This document shows, in pieces, positions 33,730 through 41,971 of a DNA stretch of 64,000 bases. Below the pieces are notes generated by a model. It was not told where the DNA came from. It saw nothing but the letters and a program-made list of their open reading frames with translations, and did not search any database. The stretch is from DVED01 sp963838375 (GTDB lineage Bacteria; Cyanobacteriota; Cyanobacteriia; Cyanobacteriales; Geitlerinemataceae). A program made the position numbers and the translations under genes. Location of the stretch: positions 372,001 to 436,000 of the forward strand of contig CAWIQY010000015.1 in assembly GCA_963838375.1 (NCBI GenBank), given 5' to 3'. Each line of letters opens with the position of its first letter. The stretch's first letter is position 1.

Positions 33730-34383
33730 TCAAAAAGACGGTCGATTTTTCGGATCGGTAGTCGCTCGATCGAGATTAGTTTGGGCGCGGTGGTAGGTGG
33801 GGTCGAGATCCAGTGCCGCCCGATATTTTTTAATGGCTTCGAGACGATCGCCGCAGACTTCTTCTAACTCTCCGAGAAAGTTAAAGCCTTCGGGTCGATC
33901 GGGTGCAATGCCGATAGTTTGTTTGACTTGGGCGATGGCTTCATCGAATTTTTGCTGTGCGGCATAGGATTTGGCGCGTTCCAAACTGCTGTCGTAGTCA
34001 TCGGCAATTTCCAGGTGAGGTCGCTGGAGAACTCGAGCGACTAAATCGCGAATTTCCTTTGGGGTAAAGGGTTTTTGGAGAAAATCCACCGCACCCAATT
34101 TCATCGCTTCGACGGCGTTTTCAACGTTTCCGTGTGCGGAAACGACGATGACTTGTAATTCCGGAACCCGGGCTTTCGCCTGTTCTAAAACGGTCATCCC
34201 GTCCATCCCCGGCATCTTCAAATCTAGCAACATCAAATCGAAAACATCTTGTTGCAAGCGTTGTAATGCTTCTTCGCCGTTCACGGCTGTTTTGACTTGA
34301 TGTCCCAAGGTTTCTAAAGCTTGGGCGACGGTTAAACGGATATTTTTTTCGTCATCGACGACTAAAATTTTGGCTTCAGACAT
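33730..34383 (-). CDS. Response regulator with receiver domain and TPR tail
   Basis: A 217-residue regulator without a DNA-binding domain. The receiver domain (about 1-120) has the acidic pocket in VVDDEKN, the phosphoacceptor Asp in LMLLDLKMPGMDGM and the lysine in FLQKPFTP. The C-terminal 80 residues form TPR-like helices (AKSYAAQQKFDEAIAQVKQT, RLEAIKKYRAALDLDPTYHR), so output is probably by protein-protein contact. Its start overlaps the end of the histidine kinase gene by 8 bases. It lies 72 bases ahead of the KTN genes. Confidence 0.92.
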   Translation of the reverse strand: MSEAKILVVDDEKNIRLTVAQALETLGHQVKTAVNGEEALQRLQQDVFDLMLLDLKMPGMDGMTVLEQAKARVPELQVIVVSAHGNVENAVEAMKLGAVDFLQKPFTPKEIRDLVARVLQRPHLEIADDYDSSLERAKSYAAQQKFDEAIAQVKQTIGIAPDRPEGFNFLGELEEVCGDRLEAIKKYRAALDLDPTYHRAQTNLDRATTDPKNRPSF

Positions 34384-36253
34384 GATGATTTTCTCCTTGT
34401 ATTTGAGAGGTAGAAGATCCGCGATCGACACCGGGCAGCGTAAAGGTAAACGTGCTACCGTTGCCGGGGGTAGACTCGACCCAAATCGTCCCCCCATGTG
34501 CTTTGACAACCTCCTGGCAAATTGCCAGACCCAACCCGCTACCGCCGACATCGCGTTCGGTGTTCACCTGCACGAATTTGTCGAAAATTTTGCTTTGGTG
34601 TTCCAGGGGAATTCCCGCACCATCATCGCGAACGGAAACGAATACCCAGCGGTTGCGCTGTCGCACCCCGATAGCGATCGTACCACCCGATTCGACGTAG
34701 CGCAGGGCATTGCCGACTAAGTTGGTTAACACCCAGGCAATTTTGTTGGCATCGGCGATCGCTCCTTGATCGGTGTCGGCTGATTCGTAAACGATCGCGA
34801 TATTTTTTTCTGCCGCTTGCAGTTGAAATGTGGCGATAACTTTTTCGACCACAAAGGCTAAATCGATGGGGACGAGTTCCATGTCGATGCGTCCCGATTC
34901 AATTTTAGAAAGATCGAGCAAATCGTTGACTAATGCTCGCAATCGTTGGATATCTTCTTGCGTGGCGTCCAAAAGTTGGCACTCACGATCGGAAAGTTTT
35001 TGAGGTGCGGTTTCTAACAGCAAATCTACACTCATTGCCATTCCCGTCAGCGGTGTTCGCAGTTCGTGGGAGGCGGTCATCACAAATTCACTTTTGAGAC
35101 GATCGATTTCTTTGAGTTGGGTAACGTTTTTGAGCAACAAAACAACACCTAAAATTTGGTGTTTGCCATTTTTGACTGGGGCGATCGCCAATTGATAATA
35201 TTCTGTTTGATTCTCCAATTCGATCTCGATCGCGCCTTGTTCTGAAGTCAGTTTGGGAGCTTTCTGGGTGTCTAGGGTGGTTTGCAGCAGTTGATAAAGT
35301 TGGCGGTTATCGATAACTTCAACAAAAGGCATTCCTTCCACCGGTTGTGCCTCTAGGCGGAATAATTCGGCAGCTTTGGGATTAATTGCCACGATCCGCA
35401 TCTGTTCGTCCACCACCACCACACCTTCGGATATGCTGGCAATAATGGCTTCACTGCGCTTCTTGGCGCCGATGACGCGACCGATGTTGAGTTCGCGAAA
35501 GGCTTTGAGTTTGCGACTCATGGCTTGCATTTCTCCAGCCAGATGACCGAGTTCGTCGTTGGAGTTGACCGGAAGAACAACCTCGTATTCTCCCTCCGCG
35601 ATTTGCTCGGCGGCACGGGTCATCTCTCGCAAGGGTCGGGTGAGGCGTTCCGATAGCAGCAAGCTGAGTGCCAACCCAACTCCGGCAGCGGTACTACCGA
35701 GAGCTACGGTAGACCAAATCGCTTGTTGGGAGAGGGTTTGCGCGCGATCGGAGGTGGCGAGCATGGTTTTTTGGTTGAGTTCGAGCAGCTCGTTGCACAA
35801 CTGGCGCACCCGCTCGAATTTGGGCAACAGGCGAGTTCGGTAATCTGTCGCGATCGAATCGGGCGGATTTCCAGATTGTGTTTGCAGTTGAAAAACACTG
35901 ACGAGATAATCTCGATACTGTTGTTCGATCTCTTCGATAATTTCGGCTTCGCCGGAAATAGTAATGTTATCTTTGGCACGGCTTAACCATTGCAGAAAGA
36001 CAATTTCATATTCTTTAAATTGTTCGAGTCCGGCTTCTCGATCGCCGAGAAACATTAATAAAAAAGCACTATCTTGACGCTCGAGGGCATCGATCTTCTT
36101 TTGGGCAGCGAGGATACTGCGGTAGTTTTCGCGCAGAATTGCATCGCTCGCTCGACCCAAACGACTTAAGTTTAAAATACCCCAGCCACCCATCAATAAA
36201 ACCATGAGTAAAGCTGAGCCGTATCCCAAAAGGATTTTTGTTTTTAGCTTCAT
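34376..36253 (-). CDS. Membrane sensor histidine kinase (HAMP-PAS-HisKA-HATPase)
   Basis: A 625-residue kinase. Two transmembrane helices (LLGYGSALLMVLLMGGWGIL and IWSTVALGSTAAGVGLALSL) bracket a helical periplasmic sensor of about 140 residues, followed by HAMP (RLTRPLREMTRAAEQIAEGE), PAS (IIASISEGVVVVDEQMRIVA), HisKA with the phosphoacceptor in ASHELRTPL, and the HATPase domain with N box (NLVGNALRYV), DDGAGIP and GSGLGLAI. It phosphorylates the TPR response regulator encoded by the overlapping gene. The placement before trk genes suggests, but does not prove, a link to osmotic or K+ signalling. Confidence 0.94.
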   Translation of the reverse strand: MKLKTKILLGYGSALLMVLLMGGWGILNLSRLGRASDAILRENYRSILAAQKKIDALERQDSAFLLMFLGDREAGLEQFKEYEIVFLQWLSRAKDNITISGEAEIIEEIEQQYRDYLVSVFQLQTQSGNPPDSIATDYRTRLLPKFERVRQLCNELLELNQKTMLATSDRAQTLSQQAIWSTVALGSTAAGVGLALSLLLSERLTRPLREMTRAAEQIAEGEYEVVLPVNSNDELGHLAGEMQAMSRKLKAFRELNIGRVIGAKKRSEAIIASISEGVVVVDEQMRIVAINPKAAELFRLEAQPVEGMPFVEVIDNRQLYQLLQTTLDTQKAPKLTSEQGAIEIELENQTEYYQLAIAPVKNGKHQILGVVLLLKNVTQLKEIDRLKSEFVMTASHELRTPLTGMAMSVDLLLETAPQKLSDRECQLLDATQEDIQRLRALVNDLLDLSKIESGRIDMELVPIDLAFVVEKVIATFQLQAAEKNIAIVYESADTDQGAIADANKIAWVLTNLVGNALRYVESGGTIAIGVRQRNRWVFVSVRDDGAGIPLEHQSKIFDKFVQVNTERDVGGSGLGLAICQEVVKAHGGTIWVESTPGNGSTFTFTLPGVDRGSSTSQIQGENHHV

Positions 36254-36340
36254 CGTTCACACAAAACTCTAATTCAGAGAGTATCGCTCTTCTGAATAGA
36301 TTAACAATCGCTTCATTCAAAAAATCTTATAACTCGCTGT

Positions 36341-37138
36341 TCAATTCACAGGAATTCTGCGGTATCGAGCTTGAATGCCCAAATAAAGACCATAAGATAT
36401 TAAACCTAAAGCCACTGCAAACAAAATGAACGGTCTTTGGCTCAACTGTTGCAAAACACCTTCAGAAGTTTCGACTTTTTCCGGATCGAAAGTTCGAGCT
36501 GCTTGAATCAGAAAACCACCAATGAGAATAAAGACTACTCCTCGCGCACTCAAACCAAACCGGGCAATACCAATCACTAATTTTTGAGTGTTTTCTGGCA
36601 TTTGGTGAAACTTCAGTTTTTTCCGAAACTTATTACTAAATGCGCGATAAAAGTAGTAAACACCAAACCCGATCGCCAAAGCGCCGAGCGTGCCCACCAA
36701 CCATTGACCGAAGGGTTGAGACATCAATTTTGCCGTCCACGTTTGAGCCGAATTTCCACCACTACTACTATCTTGTCCGGTCGTGATGATTCTAGTGGCA
36801 CTCAACGCTAAACTGGCATAAGTCAAACCGCTCATTCCATATCCAATGCGACGAACGATATCTTTGGCTTCTGTGGCGTTACCATGCTCGGGATCTTTAA
36901 TCGCTTGCACCAAACGCCACAACACATATCCAAATAACCCAACCGCAACAATCGCCAACATCAACTGACCAAAAGGTTGAGCCGCGATCGCAGAAAGCGC
37001 ATCGCGCGAACCCTCAGGACTTCCGGAAGAAAACGCCGCTTTCGCCGCTATAATTCCCACCGTTGCATAAACAATTCCTTTAGCGGCATAGCCGAATCGT
37101 GCCAGACGTTCGATCCATGCAGCATGGTGTCTATTCAT
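36341..37138 (-). CDS. DUF1206 membrane protein
   Basis: A 265-residue integral membrane protein made of three tandem two-helix units, each opening with a similar motif: ERLARFGYAAKGIVYATVGI, VRRIGYGMSGLTYASLAL and GIARFGLSARGVVFILIGG, and each followed by QPFGQ or RPF then a second helix. This is the DUF1206 architecture. Function is unknown. It is oriented with the kinase gene, 87 bases ahead of it. Confidence 0.9.
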   Translation of the reverse strand: MNRHHAAWIERLARFGYAAKGIVYATVGIIAAKAAFSSGSPEGSRDALSAIAAQPFGQLMLAIVAVGLFGYVLWRLVQAIKDPEHGNATEAKDIVRRIGYGMSGLTYASLALSATRIITTGQDSSSGGNSAQTWTAKLMSQPFGQWLVGTLGALAIGFGVYYFYRAFSNKFRKKLKFHQMPENTQKLVIGIARFGLSARGVVFILIGGFLIQAARTFDPEKVETSEGVLQQLSQRPFILFAVALGLISYGLYLGIQARYRRIPVN

Positions 37139-37433
37139 AATTTTTTTTACCGTAAATACCGAACTCCGTTCAGTTTACACTCTACGGAGGAGACCCCTTG
37201 AACACAACCCTCTGAAGATAGATAGCTCCAGCCAGAGACGGAAAACCTCTAGCTTACGATCGATCGATTCTTCGCTGCGGACAACTTTAGGAAAAACTCA
37301 CCATTAATCTACCCTCTGATAGAAGACAAAATCCTTCATTCGATAGAGATAGCCGGAAGCACGATCGCGATACAGTAAGATTGCAGTCGTGAAATCCGCG
37401 ACCGATCGAGTTTTAGTAAGGAGGTATTCAACG

Positions 37434-38240
37434 ATGGTTAATCGTTTAAACCGAAATAATTTGACACCGTGGACAGGCAAAGCCGGAGCCCTCGCACTGG
37501 GAATATTGGCGCTCCTACTGCCAGCGTGTTCGTCGAATGAAGAAGTTGAAAATGCCGGCGGGGCGAATGTCACCACAGAAGAAGTGGCGAGCGATCCAGA
37601 AGCACTGGACAACCAGTTAGTCACTATCAGAAGTAATATAAAAGAAACGGTGGGAGAATCGGCTTTCCTAGTAGAAGATGAAAAGCTAGTGGGTGGTGAA
37701 AGTATTCTCATCGTCAACACCACAGGCAAACCATTTGTTCTTCCCCAAGATGACGATGTTGAAGTTCAAATTACCGGCGAAGTCACACCTTTTTCCGTTG
37801 CCGATGTCAATCAAGAATTTAATCTGGCGTTAGAGCCAGAAATCTTTGAGGAATATGACACTAAGCCGGCTCTGATTGCCAAATCTTTAGCCCTCGCGCC
37901 CGACCCAGGTGAAGTGACCGACAATCCAGAAACATTCTACAATAAAGAGATCGCCATCGAAGGTAAAGTTGATGAAATTGTCTCGGTTGATAGCTTCACC
38001 CTGAACGATCCCGATTTGTTTGGCGGTCAAGACTTACTGGTTCTTAACCTCGCACCCGAAGCCGTTTCTGAAGCTGGAGAGGCTTTGGTGGTAACGGGTG
38101 TTCTTCGTCCGTTCGTGAAAGCTGAGTTTGACAAAGACTATGACTTAAAATGGGATTTGTCGGTGCAGGAAAAAATCGAGGCAGAGTATACGAACAAACC
38201 CGTGTTTGTTGCTGACGGTGTTTATCCAAATGTCGAGTAG
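37434..38240 (+). CDS. Lipoprotein with two tandem OB-like domains
   Basis: A 268-residue predicted lipoprotein. The lipobox is LLLPACSS after the helix GALALGILALLLPA. The mature part is a duplication: EEVASDPEALDNQLVTIR...DVEVQITGEVTPF...EYDTKPALIAKSL and GEVTDNPETFYNKEIAIEG...ALVVTGVLRPF...EYTNKPVFVADGV, each with the strand pattern of a nucleic-acid-binding-like OB fold, presumably adapted to periplasmic ligand or metal binding. The start is set by an AGGAGGT site 8 bases upstream. It is divergent from the DUF1206 gene. No named function. Confidence 0.8.
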   Translation: MVNRLNRNNLTPWTGKAGALALGILALLLPACSSNEEVENAGGANVTTEEVASDPEALDNQLVTIRSNIKETVGESAFLVEDEKLVGGESILIVNTTGKPFVLPQDDDVEVQITGEVTPFSVADVNQEFNLALEPEIFEEYDTKPALIAKSLALAPDPGEVTDNPETFYNKEIAIEGKVDEIVSVDSFTLNDPDLFGGQDLLVLNLAPEAVSEAGEALVVTGVLRPFVKAEFDKDYDLKWDLSVQEKIEAEYTNKPVFVADGVYPNVE

Positions 38241-38408
38241 TGTACTACAGTGCTTCTCGAATAGGTAAAGTCTTAACGATTCCCCTTATCCTTTTTTTGA
38301 ATGGGGGTAAGGGGAACCGAAATGCAAAGGCTATACCTGACAGACAAGAAAAACGCTATACGGCGACGATCGGTTTTCAGAGATACTTAAGATCTGGTAT
38401 GATGAGCT

Positions 38409-38453
38409 AGAAATAAAAACGATTAGCTCGCTTAAAACTCTGTTTTTATTTCT
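38409..38453. repeat. 12-bp perfect inverted repeat upstream of selO
   Basis: AGAAATAAAAAC (38409-38420) and GTTTTTATTTCT (38442-38453) with a 21-base loop, 60 bases before selO. An RNA hairpin or operator; A/T-rich, and the T run within the right arm could also terminate upstream transcription. Confidence 0.7.
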
Positions 38454-38512
38454 ATAATGCTGATAGACTATTTAAGAATAAAGAACCAGGTCGCCTACGC
38501 TCGACATTTTAA

Positions 38513-39943
38513 ATGGTCAATCCGTTTCTGTTACTCGATTACGAACCTGCATTAGAATCTCTTGGCGATCGTTATTACGATATCGTCACAGCAGCGGAAT
38601 TCCCCCAGCATATTTTGCGATTCCGCAATGATGACTTGTTGCCGCGTTTGGGATTAGAACCAGAAGAAGTAGACGATCGAAATTTTATCGAATCTTTCGG
38701 CAAATTTGAAGGAGTGCGTCCGTTTTTGGCACTCTGCTATCACGGCTATCAATTTGGTGAATATAATTCAAGATTGGGAGACGGACGAGGATTTCTGTAC
38801 GGACAGGTACGCGGAACTGATGGTGAACTATACGATTTTGGGACGAAAGGAAGCGGTAGAACGCCGTATTCTCGAGGTGGGGATGGCTGTTTGACTCTCA
38901 AAGGTGGAGTTCGAGAAGTGCTGGCAGCGGAGATGTTGCATCGTTTAGGGGTGCGAACTTCTCGGTGTTTGAGTTTAATTGAAACTGGGGAACAATTGTG
39001 GCGTGGCGACGAACCTTCGCCGGCAAGATCGAGTGTAATGGTTCGTTTTAGTCGATCGCATATTCGGTTTGGCACATTTGAACGGTTGCGATATTTACGC
39101 CGTCCGGATTTAATCGAGCAACTTTTAGACCATGTTATTGAGCAGTATTATTCACATTTAGTGATTCCGTTCAATTTGCAGTCAGGGACGATCGACAAAC
39201 AAGAAATATACGATCGATTTTATACCGAATTAGTGCAACGAGTGGCAGAATTAGCCGCGCAGTGGATGGCAGCAGGATTTTGTCATGCGGTGTTAAATAC
39301 CGATAATATGTCGATTACTGGGGAGAGTTTCGATTACGGTCCGTATGCTTTTGTTCCTACATACAATCCTAAGTTTACCGCTGCGTATTTCGACTATTAC
39401 GGACGCTATTGTTACGGAAATCAGCCTTTGATTTGTAGACTGAATTTAGAATTGTTACAAGAAGCTTTACAATTAGTTATCGATCGTCCGATTTTAGAAG
39501 AAGGATTAAAAACATTCGATCGCTTCTATCACCAACATTACCGAGAACGAATGATGGCACGGTTGGGGTTCGATAAATTTTCCCCAGAAGATGCCGATGA
39601 GTTACTACAATTGACTCTTCGATTGTTAAGCGAAAATGAAACGGGATATCCAGACTTTTTTATTCAACTGCGGCAACAATTTGGTCTCCAGTGGCGAGAC
39701 GATGCGAGTCGGATTTTTGCAGATGCCGAACCGATGGAAACAATCCAACCGTGGCGATTAGTGTATCATCGCATTTTGCAGAAGTTGTCCCGAGAAGAGT
39801 TAGAGGAAGTCGCGAATTGTTTGCGACGATCGAATTCGACGATCTCCCTGATTCGATCGGAAGTTGAGAAAGTTTGGGAACCCATTTTTACTGAAAATAA
39901 CTGGCAACTATTTTACGATCTCTTAAACCAAATTCGGGAATAG
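38513..39943 (+). CDS. selO: Protein adenylyltransferase SelO
   Basis: SelO (YdiU/UPF0061) is a pseudokinase-fold enzyme that transfers AMP to Ser, Thr or Tyr of proteins and protects against oxidative stress in other organisms. The 476-residue protein shows the conserved HGYQFGEYNSRLGDGRGFLY, GQVRG, DFGTKGSGRTPYSRGGDG (flipped nucleotide binding), GVREVLAAEMLHRLGVRTSR and GFCHAVLNTDNMSITGESFD blocks (with the catalytic and metal-binding Asn/Asp). Cyanobacterial members lack the terminal selenocysteine or cysteine motif of eukaryotic SelO, as here. Confidence 0.93.
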   Translation: MVNPFLLLDYEPALESLGDRYYDIVTAAEFPQHILRFRNDDLLPRLGLEPEEVDDRNFIESFGKFEGVRPFLALCYHGYQFGEYNSRLGDGRGFLYGQVRGTDGELYDFGTKGSGRTPYSRGGDGCLTLKGGVREVLAAEMLHRLGVRTSRCLSLIETGEQLWRGDEPSPARSSVMVRFSRSHIRFGTFERLRYLRRPDLIEQLLDHVIEQYYSHLVIPFNLQSGTIDKQEIYDRFYTELVQRVAELAAQWMAAGFCHAVLNTDNMSITGESFDYGPYAFVPTYNPKFTAAYFDYYGRYCYGNQPLICRLNLELLQEALQLVIDRPILEEGLKTFDRFYHQHYRERMMARLGFDKFSPEDADELLQLTLRLLSENETGYPDFFIQLRQQFGLQWRDDASRIFADAEPMETIQPWRLVYHRILQKLSREELEEVANCLRRSNSTISLIRSEVEKVWEPIFTENNWQLFYDLLNQIRE

Positions 39944-39994
39944 AAAACAGGAATAGGAATTAGAGAAAAAAGTCTTTGAGTTCCAAAAAGTGTA

Positions 39995-40125
39995 CCCTCA
40001 TTGAGGGAAGTTTCTAACTCAAACGCACCGATATCGGCTACATCGCCTTGAGGACGATCGATCGCCGGACTTCTGGGTAGCAAAGCGTGGGTGTCTGTAG
40101 AACCCCCATTAGAGTTGTTGGGAAA
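39995..40125 (-). pseudogene. Remnant of a choice-of-anchor Q / beta-helix protein
   Basis: On the minus strand a short frame reads NSNGGSTDTHALLPRSPAID followed by QGDVADIGAFELE. The pattern NGG-T-THALLPGSPAID...DIGAFE is the characteristic C-terminal end of large secreted parallel beta-helix proteins. The rest of such a gene is absent, so this is a decayed tail. Edges are approximate. Confidence 0.6.
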
Positions 40126-40170
40126 TAGGGGAAAATAGGATGGTGAAAGAGTAGGGTGAGGTAAATGCTT

Positions 40171-40194
40171 AAAAAGCAGCATCGGCTGCTTTTC
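40171..40194. terminator. Terminator hairpin after selO
   Basis: AAAAGCAGC (40172-40180) pairs with GCTGCTTTT (40185-40193) with a 4-base loop. The A-rich left and T-rich right arms make it functional on either strand; it could end selO transcription. Confidence 0.65.
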
Positions 40195-40327
40195 AGTATC
40201 TGTAAATACACCAGCGCGAAGCGCTATAACCCCAACCTACGAAGCTTCGATTCCTCAACTCAGCAACTCCCCGGCAACTATATTAAAATTTATGAAGTAA
40301 CCCCCCATAACTGCCCAAGGAGTCACC

Positions 40328-41785
40328 GTGACCAGTCAAATCGAGGTTTCCCAGGAAATCCGCAACACCCCCCAACCCACAACCACCTCTGAAGCTGAAA
40401 CCTTCTCCTGGACGAAACAGTGGTATCCCCTGGCAGTAGTAGATTTTCTCGACCCCACCCGTCCCCATTCCATCCAACTTCTCGGGAAAGACTTGGTACT
40501 GTGGCGTGACGGTTCTGGCAAGTGGCGGTGTTTTGATGATGCTTGTCCCCACCGACTTGCGCCGCTTTCCGAAGGTCGAGTCGAGTCCGATGGAACCTTA
40601 TTGTGTGCCTACCACGCTTGGCGTTTCGATGCCCAAGGCAACTGCGTCGGCATCCCCCAAAGCAAAGACAAATCCACCGAAGCGAAACATTGCGCCAACC
40701 CCAAATCCTGTGCCATCGCCTATCCCACCCAAGAACGCCAAGGATTGCTGTGGGTTTGGGCAGAATCGGGACAGGAGGCGCAATCCGAAAGCGAGTTGAA
40801 CCCCCCACGCCTCATTCCAGAATTGGAAAGCGGTTCGGAACGAGTGGTACAGCTTTTTTGGAATATTCGCGACTTGCCTTACGGTTGGGACTTTTTCATG
40901 GAAAATGTTTCTGACCCCGCCCACGTTCCGGTTTCCCACCATGGAATTATGGGTAGTCGGTATACCGATGCTAAATATTACGACATGATTCGGGTGCGGG
41001 AAATGTCGGTAGAAGATGGATTTTCCTATGCTACTTCTCCGACACCTGCGGCACTTACTGAAGCGGTTCACGACTTCCAACCGCCCTGTCTGATGCGAAT
41101 TTCATCGACATTCACCGATGGCGGAATGTTGCTTTTGGTGCTGTATGCGACGCCAACTCGTCCGGGATGGTGTCGCCATATCGGTTGTCAGGTGTTGGTG
41201 AAAAACGATGCGGGGAAATTGCCGCCGGGATTGGGATTTTTTGCGCTGCCGATGCCGGTTTGGTTGGGTCACATTTTGGCATCTCTGTTTCTGCATCAAG
41301 ATATGGTGTTTCTGCACTATCAGGAAAAAACAATTGCTAAACAGGGGAAAAATCGCTGGTTGGATTCCGTATATACTCCCAATCCCCAAGACAAGATGGT
41401 GATTGCGTTTCGGCAGTGGTTGGAAAAACGGGCAGGTGGGGGAATTCCCTGGGTTTCTGGAGTGGCGGAACTCCCGAGTGCCGAACGGGATAAACAAAAG
41501 TTGTTTGATGTGTGGACGACGCACACGCAACATTGTGCGGTGTGCCAGAAGGCGCTGAAACGGATTAATCGTCTTTCGGTGGTGGCGTATGTGGCAGCAA
41601 TTGTATGTTTTGGTGTGGGGGTAATGTTAGATGCGCGGGCGGTTTCTGGATTAACTGTTATGCCGCCAATGAGTTTTTGGGTGGCGTTGACGGGGGCAAT
41701 TGGATTGGCAATGGTGGGGTATTTGTTGAAGCGGTTTAGTCGATTGTTTTATGTGTACGAGTTTGAACATGCTCGGAATGATTAA
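40328..41785 (+). CDS. Rieske oxygenase, pheophorbide a oxygenase-like
   Basis: A 485-residue membrane-attached Rieske non-haem iron oxygenase. The 2Fe-2S ligands are in CPHRLAPL (about residue 72) and CAYHAW (about 92), the mononuclear iron site in ENVSDPAHVPVSHHG, and a CxxC (HCAVCQ, about 402) precedes two C-terminal membrane helices. This combination defines the PaO/PTC52/Tic55 group, which acts on tetrapyrroles such as pheophorbide or protochlorophyllide in plants; the cyanobacterial substrate is not settled. The start is GTG, with AAGGAG seven bases upstream. Confidence 0.9.
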   Translation: MTSQIEVSQEIRNTPQPTTTSEAETFSWTKQWYPLAVVDFLDPTRPHSIQLLGKDLVLWRDGSGKWRCFDDACPHRLAPLSEGRVESDGTLLCAYHAWRFDAQGNCVGIPQSKDKSTEAKHCANPKSCAIAYPTQERQGLLWVWAESGQEAQSESELNPPRLIPELESGSERVVQLFWNIRDLPYGWDFFMENVSDPAHVPVSHHGIMGSRYTDAKYYDMIRVREMSVEDGFSYATSPTPAALTEAVHDFQPPCLMRISSTFTDGGMLLLVLYATPTRPGWCRHIGCQVLVKNDAGKLPPGLGFFALPMPVWLGHILASLFLHQDMVFLHYQEKTIAKQGKNRWLDSVYTPNPQDKMVIAFRQWLEKRAGGGIPWVSGVAELPSAERDKQKLFDVWTTHTQHCAVCQKALKRINRLSVVAYVAAIVCFGVGVMLDARAVSGLTVMPPMSFWVALTGAIGLAMVGYLLKRFSRLFYVYEFEHARND

Positions 41786-41820
41786 TATCCTGTTTTTCGT
41801 CTCTACAATTTGGCGATTTC

Positions 41821-41839
41821 GAGCAATTTAAAATTGCTC
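41821..41839. terminator. Palindrome between convergent genes
   Basis: GAGCAATTTAAAATTGCTC is a perfect 19-base palindrome placed between the ends of the Rieske and ABC-F genes; probably a weak bidirectional terminator. Confidence 0.5.
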
Positions 41840-41971
41840 TATTAATCTAAAATCAAACTTGTCTTAAGCGGAGTTTACCGGATAATCCCGAAGAGTTTGC
41901 AACTCATTTTTTTTGAGGTTGCTTATATATTCAATCCTTTGGAATTAGTTAATCTATCGCATTTTACTTTT

